DNA from: Streptomyces sp. Ru71
GTDB taxonomy: Bacteria; Actinomycetota; Actinomycetes; Streptomycetales; Streptomycetaceae
Length of the DNA: 64,000 nt
Assembly: GCF_002920535.1 (NCBI RefSeq)
Contig: NZ_PQSS01000023.1
Coordinates: forward strand, 38,331-102,330
Direction: 5' to 3'
Shown here: in pieces, positions 17,501 to 25,386 of the stretch
Layout: every line of letters starts with the position of its first letter
Numbering within the stretch: position 1 is the stretch's first letter
Position numbers and translations under genes: made by a program
The notes under the pieces: model-generated
The model's database searches: none
What the model saw: the letters and a program-made list of their open reading frames with translations, nothing else
Told to the model about the DNA's origin: nothing

Positions 17501-20500
17501 GCTGCCCACCGGTGACTCGACGACGAGGATCAAGTACGAGCAGGTGACGGTCGGCGGCAAGCTGCTCGCCCGGCCCAAGTACATGATCGCCCCGACCTCC
17601 GCCGTCGCGAGCACGACCTGCGAGACGGCACCGGTCACCAAGGGCTGCCGGGTCCTGGAGTACGTGTACGCCACCTCCACCACGGCCACCGCCACCACCC
17701 TGGGCGACTTCGCCAACCAGGTGAAGCAGGTCCGCGTGTGGGCCACCGATCCGGGAGCCTCCGCGGCGACCGCGGTGGCCGTCGCCCAGTACTCCTACGA
17801 CAGCGAGGGCCGGCTCAGGGAGACCTGGGACCCGCGGATCACTCCGGCGCTGAAGACGAGCTATGGCTACGACAGCGCGGGCCGGGTCACCACGCTCACT
17901 CCGCCCGGAGAGCTGCCGTGGACGTTCAGCTACGGCAAGGCGGGGAACGCCGCCACCGCCGGCGACGGCATGCTGCTGTCCGTCTCCCGGCCGACCCTGA
18001 AGCAGGGTTCCGCCACGGAGACCGATGGCGGCACGGCCAGCGCCACGATCGTCTACGACGTGCCGCTCGCCGGATCCGGGGCTCCGTACCAGATGGGCGC
18101 GACGGATGTGGCCAAGTGGGGCCAGGTCGACGCTCCCACCGATGCCACCGCCGTCTTCCCGGCCGACTCCGTTCCCGCCTCGCACGACGGCACCGCCGTC
18201 CCGGCGACCGGCTATGCCCGGGCCTCGATCACCTATGCGGACGCCTCCGGACGCGAGGTCAACAGCGCCGACCCGGGTGGCCACATCGACGCCACCGAGT
18301 ACGACCGGTACGGCAACGAGGTGCGGGAACTCACCGCGGCCAACAGGTCCTTGGCGCTGGCCTCCTCGGGCAGTGCGCTGACCCGGCTGAACCAGCTCGG
18401 CATCGGGGGCCTGGCCACCGCGGACCGGGCCCAGCAGCTCGCCACGGTCACGGTGTACAGCGCGGACGGGCAGCGTGAACTGGAGTCCCTTGAGCCCCTC
18501 CACATGGCCGTCGTGACCGCCGACGTCCGAGCGGCCGACGGATCGATCGCCGTGCCGGCCGGGACGCCGGCTCCGGTGCGCGAGCACACCGTGACCAGCT
18601 TCGACGAGGGCCGTCCGGCGGATGCCGCGGTCTCCGACCTGCCCACGACCGTGAAGGTCGGGGCGCGGCTGAGCGGGTTTCCCTCCGACGCGGACGTGCG
18701 GACGTCCAAGATGGAGTACGACTGGGCGACGGGTCTCCCCGTGAAGACGATCGACGACCCGGGTGGGAAGAACATCGTCAAGACCATGGCCTATGACGCG
18801 GAAGGCCGCATCAAGAAGGTCACCGCTCCCATGTCGAACGGAGCGGACGCGGGCACCACGCTCACCTCGTACTGGACCGCGACGGGAACCGGACCGTGCT
18901 CGGGCCGCCCCGAATGGGCCGACCTGACCTGTTCCGTGGGCCCGGCCGGAGCCATCACCGGGGGTGGAAGCAACCCTGCCTCCCTGCCGTCCGCGACCAC
19001 CGAGTACGACCGCTGGGGCGACCCGGCGACCGTCACGGTGACCGCCAACGGTGTCACCCGTACGACGGTCAACACGAGGGACGCCGCCGGCCGTGTGACG
19101 GCGGTCGAGACGACCGGCGGAATCGGCACGCCAGTCCCGCCGACCACCACCACCTACGACCCGGACACGGGCGAGGTGGCGACGGTCACTTCGGCAGGAC
19201 AGACCCTCACCTACGTCCAGGACAAGCTGGGCCGGCAGATCTCGTACGACGACGGCCAGGGCAACACCACCACGACCGAGTACGACGCTCTCGGCAGGCC
19301 GGTGAAGACCTCCGACTCGGCCCCCTCCACCACCACCTACAGCTACGACACCACGAAGGAACCGCGCGGTCTGCCGACCTCGCTCACCGACTCGGTGGCC
19401 GGCACCTTCAGCGCCGGCTACGACGAGGACGGCGAAATCGCCACCGAGCATCTGCCGGGCGGCATCACCCTCTCCGTCACCGAGGACGAGACGGGCTCCG
19501 ACACCTCCCGGACCTACACCCGGGACTCGGACGGCAGCGTCGTGCTCGCGGACGGCGCCGAGGAGTCCGTCCACGGCCAGACCGTGCACCAGGTCAGCAC
19601 GGCCGGTGCGACGACCGATCAGCAGTTCGGCTATGACAGCCTCGGCAGGCTCGTCCGCGCCGACAACACCGCGCCGGACAACACCTGCACCCGGCACTCC
19701 TACACCTTCGACAACAACACCAACCGGACCGGACTCGACACCTCCACAGCGGCTCCCGGTACGCCGTGCACCAGTGCCGGAGCCACCACGACGACGACCG
19801 CCTACGACAGCGCCGATCGCCTCATCGCGGCAGGCGTGACCTACGACGCCTTCGGCCGGACGACCACGCAGGCGGGCGGCTCCAGCCTGGCGTACTACAC
19901 CAACGACCTGGTGCGGCAGCAGACCGCCGACGGACAGCGCCAGACCTGGAACCTGGACGCCGCCGGACGCCTCGGCGCCTGGACGGTGGAGTCCCAGAAC
20001 GCCGACGGCAGCTGGACCCGGACCGGGTCGAAGACCAACCACTACGGCGACGACGGAGACGAGCCCACCTGGACTCTCGAAGACGCCGTCACCCACTCCA
20101 TCACCCGCGACGTCGAAGACCTGGACAACGACCTGGCCGCGATCACCAGCGCCACCGGTGACATCGTGCTCCAGCTCACCGACCTGCACGGCGACGTCCG
20201 CGTGCAGTTGCCCCTCGACACGAGCCAGAGCCCGACGGTGCTGGACTCCGACGAGTACGGCATCCCGCGCGACGGGCAGGCGAGGACACGCTACGGATGG
20301 CTCGGCGCCGAGCAGCGGTCGGCCGAGACGCTCACCGGCATCATCCTCATGGGTGTCCGCCTGTACGACCCCACCCTCGGCCGCTTCCTCTCCATCGACC
20401 CGGTCGCCGGCGGCAACGCCAACGCGTACGAGTACTGCTCCGCGGATCCCGTCAACTGCTTCGACCTCGACGGCAGGTTCGGCTGGGGCAAGTTCTTCGA

Positions 20501-20972
20501 CCGGGTCGGGACGGGACTGTCCATCGCCGGAGCCTTCGGCTGTGGCCCCTGTGCGGCAGGGGCGGCCGTCATCGGCGGAGCCCGTGGCATCTACAAGGTG
20601 ACCCACGGGGACCGGTCGGGGTGGATAGACATCGCCGGCAGTGCCTTCTACGGTGGGGCGAAAGCAGCGAAGTGGGGCGGCAAGCTGATGAAGTCGCGCC
20701 GCATCGCCAAGAACCCCAAGGGCGTCAAGGGCAAGGGGAACAAGAGAGGACCGGCGCGGAAACACAAACGCGCACGCTCGAAGGCGGCGAAGAAGCACAA
20801 GCGTCACCACCGCAAGGTCGTGCACCGAGCCGACAAGATAGACAAGTGGTACGGCAACGGCAGCCTTGTCTATGGCCTGTACGGCGAGTACAGCGACTAC
20901 AAGGCCAGTAAGAAGCACCACCACAAGAAGAAGAAGCACAAGAAGAAGCACAAGAGGAAGAAGCACCACTAG
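14562..20972 (+). CDS. Secreted RHS/YD-repeat polymorphic-toxin-like protein with Lys/His-rich C-terminus
   Basis: A 2136-residue protein. A basic N-terminus and hydrophobic segment (AVRRIAGAVALFMAAECLG) act as export signal. Residues about 330-500 form a DNRLRE-type domain, about 500-830 Ig/FN3-like modules, and from about 840 a long RHS/YD-repeat shell with units such as YSYDSEGRLRE and YGYDSAGRVTTL. The RHS core ends at residues 1930-1975 (MGVRLYDPTLGRF, then the DPVNCFDLDG boundary). The last 160 or so residues are the variable effector region: a Gly/Ala-rich hydrophobic segment (GLSIAGAFGCGPCAAGAAVIGG), then 92 residues of which 49 are Lys, Arg or His. No known nuclease motif is seen. 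TTG 14562 is used; TTG 14571 is an alternative. A membrane-protein gene overlaps its stop. Confidence 0.88.
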   Translation: MERLLTRRKRRRAVRRIAGAVALFMAAECLGVAGEGVAGAQVLPEETSVGTKTQTQTPASAADLASARLTARLRHRRVEVESARTESSTTWVNPDGTLTTDVASGPVRFKQNGAWVGVDPTLVLGADGTPAARAHPLGLELGGRSPASVAARLKSSHAKPGDVQAPESSLVTLGRGDRQLAMSWRGVLPSPSLDGTRATYRDVLTGGDLVVEATRTGFEQFLVLKNRAAVDASGRVTLTLRAKGLKASARPDGSVVFTDAKSGRSAGTLPAPVMWDAAVNARTGEHPHRAKVATQVSQHGSSIDLSLIPDRSFLDDPGTRFPVTVDPAVDLSSTFDTFVQQGYGVDESTSTELKLGNNGSSQVARSFLEFNTSAITGAKIDSASLKLYETHSWSCAARSWDVWETGKATTATRWTAQPAWNKKWATSTQTKGYSSSCAAGWVSADVTALAQKWADGTTTSNTLGIRASDETDAYGWKRFNSGNAASNTPYLSVTYNSLPWASAQAVAPSSVNAYNGKRYVTSLTPTLSAQVGDPGGAEVQGQFEVTPDPAYNDAGSYTWTGTSASVTSGETASLPVPSANAFPAGSHLRFRVRGYNGRAYGAWSGYQPFVLNTAAPAAPTVTCDAYAKDAWSAKASGGAKCTFDTSSTDGRGFSWGLDDPNTPKLVEDSTDGTGGDALSVTIDPDEGKHTLYAKTVDSGGNVSTTTTVYSFAVGADGAALIAPESGANTARRLRLSAQSKSSYTGVTYEYRRGETDTWHTVPQSDVTKASDGSAVTWPVPVSNGFPPDLTWNITTSLSEDGPVDVRATFTAGTVTGHSQTNTVLVDRSAGTAPSEDVGPGEVNLLTGDYTLAEDDASEFELSVSRTASSRRPTNGSAQEGQAAIFGPQWTNASTADVSDSDWAYLRKISSSSVAVVDIDGDQTGFTATASGGWKPEPGAEDLTLTGSLSGSFTLKDTEGTTATFAKIDPSATTWQVVSTALPTGDSTTRIKYEQVTVGGKLLARPKYMIAPTSAVASTTCETAPVTKGCRVLEYVYATSTTATATTLGDFANQVKQVRVWATDPGASAATAVAVAQYSYDSEGRLRETWDPRITPALKTSYGYDSAGRVTTLTPPGELPWTFSYGKAGNAATAGDGMLLSVSRPTLKQGSATETDGGTASATIVYDVPLAGSGAPYQMGATDVAKWGQVDAPTDATAVFPADSVPASHDGTAVPATGYARASITYADASGREVNSADPGGHIDATEYDRYGNEVRELTAANRSLALASSGSALTRLNQLGIGGLATADRAQQLATVTVYSADGQRELESLEPLHMAVVTADVRAADGSIAVPAGTPAPVREHTVTSFDEGRPADAAVSDLPTTVKVGARLSGFPSDADVRTSKMEYDWATGLPVKTIDDPGGKNIVKTMAYDAEGRIKKVTAPMSNGADAGTTLTSYWTATGTGPCSGRPEWADLTCSVGPAGAITGGGSNPASLPSATTEYDRWGDPATVTVTANGVTRTTVNTRDAAGRVTAVETTGGIGTPVPPTTTTYDPDTGEVATVTSAGQTLTYVQDKLGRQISYDDGQGNTTTTEYDALGRPVKTSDSAPSTTTYSYDTTKEPRGLPTSLTDSVAGTFSAGYDEDGEIATEHLPGGITLSVTEDETGSDTSRTYTRDSDGSVVLADGAEESVHGQTVHQVSTAGATTDQQFGYDSLGRLVRADNTAPDNTCTRHSYTFDNNTNRTGLDTSTAAPGTPCTSAGATTTTTAYDSADRLIAAGVTYDAFGRTTTQAGGSSLAYYTNDLVRQQTADGQRQTWNLDAAGRLGAWTVESQNADGSWTRTGSKTNHYGDDGDEPTWTLEDAVTHSITRDVEDLDNDLAAITSATGDIVLQLTDLHGDVRVQLPLDTSQSPTVLDSDEYGIPRDGQARTRYGWLGAEQRSAETLTGIILMGVRLYDPTLGRFLSIDPVAGGNANAYEYCSADPVNCFDLDGRFGWGKFFDRVGTGLSIAGAFGCGPCAAGAAVIGGARGIYKVTHGDRSGWIDIAGSAFYGGAKAAKWGGKLMKSRRIAKNPKGVKGKGNKRGPARKHKRARSKAAKKHKRHHRKVVHRADKIDKWYGNGSLVYGLYGEYSDYKASKKHHHKKKKHKKKHKRKKHH

Positions 20973-21502
20973 TGACCGCAGGACACGTCACCGGGCGCCT
21001 GGGTCGCATGGCTCCCGCAGCCGACCGGCTGGCCGCCGGTCTGATCGACCGGCTCGCCGCCCGGTTCGGTGCGGAAGGCGCCCCGCCGGTGCTCGGTGAC
21101 GTGTCCCTGGCGCGAACCCGGATCGCCGCCAAGTCCGGAAGGATGTCCACCACGACGATGCAGGCCTGGGGGACTCTTGAGGAGTTCTACCAGTTCACCG
21201 CATGGTTGTGGTTCGTCCTGGCCATCGTGTCAGGGGCCGTGCTGACGGCGGCACACCTCGTCGTCCCCTCGGGATGGTGGCTCACCGTCGCCGACGCCCT
21301 CGGCGTCCCGTGGCTCTGTCTGTGCTCGGGATTCTTCGCCAGTCGGCTCGTGGTCGCCACAGCGGCGGGCACGGCGGTCAAGCGGCAGCACGCCGGGGCG
21401 CGGCGCGCGCGGGTGGTGAACCGTTTCGTGGAGACTCCCGCCGTGGTGTGGCTGGCGCTGGCCTTCGTTCCGGTGTGGGCCCTCGCCGTCTTCGCCACCT
21501 GA
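20972..21502 (+). CDS. Small three-helix membrane protein, candidate immunity partner of the RHS protein
   Basis: A 176-residue protein I cannot assign to a family. The first 70 residues are soluble. Three hydrophobic helices follow: FTAWLWFVLAIVSGAVLTAAHLVV (about 74-97), WLCLCSGFFASRLVVATAAG (about 112-131) and VVWLALAFVPVWALAVFA (about 157-175), with a basic loop KRQHAGARRARVVNR between the last two. GTG 20972 overlaps the RHS TAG by one base, which implies translational coupling. In RHS loci the gene directly after the toxin usually encodes its immunity protein, and a membrane immunity protein would suit a membrane-acting toxin. That role is inference. ATG 21008 is a possible later start. 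Confidence 0.7.
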   Translation: MTAGHVTGRLGRMAPAADRLAAGLIDRLAARFGAEGAPPVLGDVSLARTRIAAKSGRMSTTTMQAWGTLEEFYQFTAWLWFVLAIVSGAVLTAAHLVVPSGWWLTVADALGVPWLCLCSGFFASRLVVATAAGTAVKRQHAGARRARVVNRFVETPAVVWLALAFVPVWALAVFAT

Positions 21503-21557
21503 CGCGGCGCACGAAAGCGCCTGGGGCAAGAGCCTTCGCCCGCCGGCCGGGTGCCGC

Positions 21558-22229
21558 TCAGCGGACCTCGGCCAGGCGGGCGAAGACCACGACATTGCCG
21601 TCGTAGCCGTTCTTCTTGGAAAAACCGCCCCCGCAGGTGATGACCCGCAGTTCCGCGGCTCCCTTGGACGCGTACACGCGGTCGCCGGGGAAGTCGCTTT
21701 TGGCGAACACCTCGACGCCGTAGATCTCGAACACCGCCGTCTTTCCGTCCTGGCGGTGCACCTCGACGCGGTTTCCCTTTTTCAGCGCGCCCAGCCCGTA
21801 GAACACGGCCGGGCCCTGTTTGTTGTCGACATGGCCGACGATGACCGCCGTCCCCTTTTCCCCGGGCGAGACGGCCCCGGTGAACCAGCCGGCCAGATTC
21901 GGGTCCTCCGGGGGCGGTGCGTCGACCCAGCCGTCCGCGTCCAGACCGACCGGCGTCACCGGCGCGTCGACCGAGATCGCCGGGATGCGCACCCGGTCGG
22001 CCATCGAGAAGGCCAGCGGCTCCGGCGCCCGGGCGAGGCCCCCCTGGGCGCTGCGGCTGTCCGCGGCCGCCGCCGACGCCGGCTGGGGCGGGCCCACGTC
22101 GAACTCCCCGGAACCGTTGCGAATGAGCGCGAGACCGGTGAGCAGAACCAGCGCTATCACGCCCCAGGGGGCGCGCTTCCTGCGCCGCTCCTCCTCCTCG
22201 GCCAGTTCGGACAGCTCGGACGCAGACAT
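21558..22229 (-). CDS. Class F sortase
   Basis: A 223-residue membrane-anchored transpeptidase. A short acidic/basic cytoplasmic tail precedes one helix (VIALVLLTGLALI, about 24-36). The catalytic domain has the sortase His in VIVGHVDNKQGP (H133) and Cys in LRVITCGGGF (C199), with class F blocks RIPAISVDAPVTPVGLDADGWVDAPP and LGALKKGNRVEV. It should join secreted proteins to the cell wall. The loop after the Cys reads SKKNGYDGN and shows no Arg until R218, so the catalytic Arg is not obvious. ATG 22229. Two small anchored proteins lie just upstream, but neither has an LPXTG motif, so the substrate is unclear. Confidence 0.9.
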   Translation of the reverse strand: MSASELSELAEEEERRRKRAPWGVIALVLLTGLALIRNGSGEFDVGPPQPASAAAADSRSAQGGLARAPEPLAFSMADRVRIPAISVDAPVTPVGLDADGWVDAPPPEDPNLAGWFTGAVSPGEKGTAVIVGHVDNKQGPAVFYGLGALKKGNRVEVHRQDGKTAVFEIYGVEVFAKSDFPGDRVYASKGAAELRVITCGGGFSKKNGYDGNVVVFARLAEVR

Positions 22230-22563
22230 TCGCCATCCCCTTTCGACACGGCCGTCGCCGCGTCACGGTGCGCATGGAAGAAACGCTAAGTGCGGTGGGC
22301 GCGAGCGGCGAGGAGGCCGCAGCGAACGGGTGGCGTGCTTTCCTTGTGTGCGCCATCCGTGGCGCCGCGCGGAGGTGACTTTCTGACGGTCCGTGACCTG
22401 CGGCGATATCCGGCCGCGCGCATGTCGGGCGGTGTGCCGTCTCACCGGTACGGACCATCCCCGAAATGCGGCGGCGTGCGCGGCATCCGAGGGTTTTTCC
22501 GGGAGACGCTTTCTCGCCGATCGACCGGGGACGGGTCCCGGGGTGTCTTCCGCGGAGGATCAC
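22230..22563. other. Divergent intergenic region between sortase and surface-protein gene
   Basis: About 330 bases with no gene. On the minus strand a TAGCGT box at 22283-22288 lies some 55 bases before the sortase start and could be its -10 element. The nonamer GAAACGCTA around it (22280-22288) recurs at 23847-23855, upstream of the second surface protein. Nothing else is resolved. Confidence 0.4.
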
Positions 22564-23061
22564 ATGCGCAACTCTCGTGCCCTGGCGGCCACGGCCGCCG
22601 CGGTCGCCGCACTCGGCCTCGCCGCCCCCACGGCCGCCGCGCGGGACGGCATGAACATCAACCCGAGCAACATCGTCGCCCTGCCCAGCGTCATCGCCCG
22701 CGGCGGGCAGCTCACCATCACCGTCGACGGCTGCCCGTCCGGCGGCACGGCGACCTCGGACGCGTTCCGGCCCACACCGCTGACGCCGATCAACGGCGCC
22801 AACCGGACGGCCAGGGGCACCGCGACGATCGACCGGGAGGCACGCCCCGGCTCGCACCCCATCACGGTCAACTGCAACGGCAGGACCCTGACCAACCCGG
22901 CCGCCTTCAGCGTCATCGGCGGCGTCCGCGGCGGCCTGGGCGGCAGCAGCTCCAGCGGCGCCACGCCCACCGACATGGCCATCGGCGGCGGGCTCGTGGC
23001 CGCGGCCGTCATCGGCGGCGGGGTGTTCTGGCTGCGGCGCCGTTCCGAGAAGCACATCTGA
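22564..23061 (+). CDS. Small secreted surface protein with C-terminal membrane anchor
   Basis: A 165-residue protein. A Sec signal (RNSRALAATAAAVAALGLAAPTAAA) is followed by a compact beta-rich domain: ALPSVIARGGQLTITVDGCPSGGTATSDAF and GTATIDREARPGSHPITVNCNGRTL, with one Cys in each half that could pair. After a Gly/Ser linker comes a membrane helix (MAIGGGLVAAAVIGGGVFWL) and a basic tail RRRSEKHI. No LPXTG-like site precedes the helix, so it is probably held by the helix itself. ATG 22564 has GGAGG upstream. The layout matches the 23774 protein, suggesting paralogues around the class F sortase. The function is unknown. Confidence 0.78.
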   Translation: MRNSRALAATAAAVAALGLAAPTAAARDGMNINPSNIVALPSVIARGGQLTITVDGCPSGGTATSDAFRPTPLTPINGANRTARGTATIDREARPGSHPITVNCNGRTLTNPAAFSVIGGVRGGLGGSSSSGATPTDMAIGGGLVAAAVIGGGVFWLRRRSEKHI

Positions 23062-23170
23062 GCGCCGTTCCGCCGTCCGTCCCGCCGCCCGCTCGCACCG
23101 CGCACGCCGCCAGGGCCTCGCCCCGGACCCCGCCGGGTACCGGGGCGCGGCCCGTTCCGGCTGCCGTTCC

Positions 23171-23251
23171 GGCTGCCGGTGCCAGCGGCCGTTCACGCCG
23201 CGGGTGTCAGCCGCGGTTCCGGCTTCCGGTGTCAGCCGCCGTTCACGCCGC
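23171..23251. repeat. Imperfect 31-bp direct repeat, period 50 bp
   Basis: Bases 23171-23201 and 23221-23251 match at 28 of 31 positions. The second copy includes the last codons of the minus-strand surface protein, so its coding tail appears duplicated into the gap between the two convergent genes. Confidence 0.5.
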
Positions 23252-23774
23252 CCACGTCACCTCGACGCCGGGCGAAGAAGTACGCCGTACCGGCCGCACC
23301 CGCGATCAGTGCCACCCCCAGCCCGATCTCCCCGGCGTCGAACCCGCCGGCGCTGCCGCCCTCACCGGCGTGCACCCCGCGCGGCACGGTCGGCCCCAAC
23401 GGCTCCGGCGTCGGCCGCCCCCCGGAGATGGTCAGCCCCGTCGACCCGCTCACCCCGTCGCAGGTGAACGTCACCTGGTAGACCGCGCCCGGACGGGCGT
23501 CCCAGTCGACCGTGGCCGTGGCCGACGACCGGCGCGGCGCGATGGTGACCGTGTCGAACACACCCGAGGAGACGGTGACCGAGCCCCGGCAGCCCCCGTG
23601 GTCGCGGTCGACCTGGAGGGCGACCTGCCCACCGGCGGCGACCGTCGAGGGCACGACGGCGAAGCCGAACGGGGTGATGCCGGCGGCGTCGCTCTTGGCG
23701 ACGGCGGCCGGCGCGGTCAGGGCGAGGGCGCCCAGGCCCAGCAGTGCGGCAGAAGCGACGCGTATCGCGCGCAT
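23232..23774 (-). CDS. Small secreted surface protein with C-terminal membrane anchor
   Basis: A 180-residue protein with a Sec signal (MRAIRVASAALLGLGALALTAPAAVA). A beta-rich domain follows, with VVPSTVAAGGQVALQVDRDHGGCRGSVTVSSGVF and DWDARPGAVYQVTFTCDG holding two Cys, then a Pro/Gly linker. It ends in a membrane helix (IGLGVALIAGAAGTAYFF) and ARRRGD. The arrangement mirrors the 22564 protein, including the ARPGS/ARPGA turn before the second Cys, so the two are likely paralogues. ATG 23774 has GGAGG upstream; an earlier in-frame Met lacks a signal-like sequence. No LPXTG is present. A TAGCGT box lies at 23850-23855 on its strand. Confidence 0.8.
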   Translation of the reverse strand: MRAIRVASAALLGLGALALTAPAAVAKSDAAGITPFGFAVVPSTVAAGGQVALQVDRDHGGCRGSVTVSSGVFDTVTIAPRRSSATATVDWDARPGAVYQVTFTCDGVSGSTGLTISGGRPTPEPLGPTVPRGVHAGEGGSAGGFDAGEIGLGVALIAGAAGTAYFFARRRGDVGGVNGG

Positions 23775-23999
23775 GGAGTGCCTCCGGTCCCGAGGAGCAG
23801 CCGCGGGGATCTGCCCCGCATGCACACACATGCGCCTCGTCGAACCGAAACGCTAGGAACGGGGGTACGCCTGCGCGATCGCAGTAGCGCGAACGGGTCA
23901 ACCGTGTGGGCCGCCCGGGTGACGGCATGACCCCGTCCGGGGGACACCGGCGGCGCGGCGTCCCCGTCCCTGGGGTGAACGGGGACTCCCGGCCGGCCC

Positions 24000-24764
24000 T
24001 CAGCCCCGGGCGTGCGGGAAGAGGTTCAGCAGCGGTTCCATCGACGCGGCCGTGTCCCGGCTGTACGGGGCGTCGAAGTCCCAGATCAGGAACAGCAGGA
24101 AGGCGATCAGGGCGGAGAAGAGGCCCGCGAGGACCAGTTCCCGCGGGGTGCGGCGGATCTGCAGCGCGAAGACCATGCCGATCGTCACCATGGCCCCCGT
24201 GATCAGCCCGAACCACACCACACCCGGCATCGTCGGCGAGGTGGCGTTCGCCCGGGCGGTGCGCGCCTCGTCGGCCGCGGTGACCTGGTCGAGCAGCGGC
24301 TGGTAGGCCTGGGCCTCGAAGTCGTTGCGCGGCTGGTAGTCGGTGAGGTCGTGGCGGACCTGCTGGAGCAGCCGGTCGCCGCGTCCGGTCGTCTCCCCGT
24401 GCTCCTCCATCGCCTTCCACTCCTTGGTGACGACGTGTCCGACATAGGCGTTGACATCCGCCCGGATCCGGTCACGGACGTCCACGGGGTAGACCCGGAC
24501 CCGCTGGTCGATCTCGTGCAGCGCCTGTGCCTCCGCCTGCACATGGTCCTGGGCGGCGCTGCGGGCCTCCCACACGCCCGCGATGGCCAGGCCCAGAACG
24601 ATGGCGTAGACCACGCCGATCCACATGGTCATGTACTCGATGACGTCTGGGGTCTCACTGGTGTCCTCGTCGTCGGCCGCCCTCTTGTGACGGACGAGCG
24701 TGATGACGACCACGACGACACAGGCGGCCAGCATCGCGAGGATGAGAACAAGCCATTCCGGCAA
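24000..24764 (-). CDS. DUF4239 membrane protein
   Basis: A 254-residue protein with helices at both ends: LVLILAMLAACVVVVVITLV (1-22) and MWIGVVYAIVLGLAIAGVW (about 47-65), then a long helical domain of about 110 residues, then VVWFGLITGAMVTIGMVFAL and LVLAGLFSALIAFLLFLIWDF. The family has a bestrophin-like architecture and its function is unproven. The start is TTG 24764 with GGAGG about ten bases before it. It follows the proline-rich surface-protein frame by 18 bases on the same strand, so the two are likely co-transcribed. Confidence 0.85.
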   Translation of the reverse strand: MPEWLVLILAMLAACVVVVVITLVRHKRAADDEDTSETPDVIEYMTMWIGVVYAIVLGLAIAGVWEARSAAQDHVQAEAQALHEIDQRVRVYPVDVRDRIRADVNAYVGHVVTKEWKAMEEHGETTGRGDRLLQQVRHDLTDYQPRNDFEAQAYQPLLDQVTAADEARTARANATSPTMPGVVWFGLITGAMVTIGMVFALQIRRTPRELVLAGLFSALIAFLLFLIWDFDAPYSRDTAASMEPLLNLFPHARG

Positions 24765-24782
24765 GGGAGATACCTCCAGGGC

Positions 24783-25386
24783 TCAGCGCGGACGGAGCGC
24801 GGCGACGGCCACGATCGCGGGCGCGGTGATGAGCAGGACATAGGTGACCGGCGAGACGCGGTGCTGAGGCTGCCGCCGGGGCGGCGCCGCGTGGTAGCGC
24901 GGATAGCTGACCGGGGTCGCCGACGGCCGCGGAGCCGGCGGGGGCGTCGGGCTCGGCTTCGGGGTCGGGCTGGGGGGCGGCGGAGGAGCCGGTGCCGGGC
25001 GCACGGGCGCGGGCCTGGGTGCCGGCGGTTTCGGGGCCGGTGGCGTGGGCCGCGGCTTCGGCGGCGGTGGGGGCGCCGGGCCTCGGCGGGGGCGGCGGCG
25101 GTTCGGGGACCGGCGGCGGGGGTGGCGGCGGTGGCGTCGGGCTGGGCGTGGGAGTCGGGGTGGGGGTCGGAGTCGGTGAGCACCCCGGCAGGACGGGCCA
25201 GTCGGGACTGCCGGCCACCGCCACCGCCGTCACCCCGTCCGGTCCGGTCGAGGCGTAGGCGCAGGCGTCGGCCGCCGCCGTCCCGGCCGGCGTGCCGACG
25301 AGCAGCCAGGTCAGGGCCACCGCGGCCAGCACCCGTGCGCCGGCGGCGGATCGGGTCGGTTCGGGTCCATGCACGACGGAGATCAT
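24783..25386 (-). CDS. Proline-rich secreted surface protein, interrupted by a frameshift
   Basis: The N-terminal part starts at ATG 25386, has a signal (VLAAVALTWLLVGTPAGTAAA) and a small Cys-bounded segment (ACAYASTGPDGVTAVAVAGSPDWPVLPGC). A Pro/Thr stalk then runs to about PEPPPPPPRPG near 25080. The frame then degenerates into Ala/Arg/Thr sequence. A second frame resumes the stalk (APPPPPKPRPTPPAPKPPAP) and ends in a membrane helix (VTYVLLITAPAIVAVAAL) with RPR at 24783. Joining them needs one extra base removed near 25070-25085 in a C/G run. It may be a sequencing indel, a true mutation or phase variation. The joined product would be about 200 residues, wall-spanning and membrane-anchored. 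Confidence 0.6.

Noticed and set aside
17400..20969. 1189-codon open frame on the minus strand inside the RHS gene
   Set aside because: A shadow frame caused by high GC. The translation is Gly/Val/Arg-rich with no domain, and the plus-strand RHS repeats are clear.
24655..24782. Extension of the proline-rich protein in its first frame to 24655
   Set aside because: The residues past about 25080 are Arg/Ala low-complexity, and the end would overlap the DUF4239 gene by 110 bases. The other frame has the membrane anchor.
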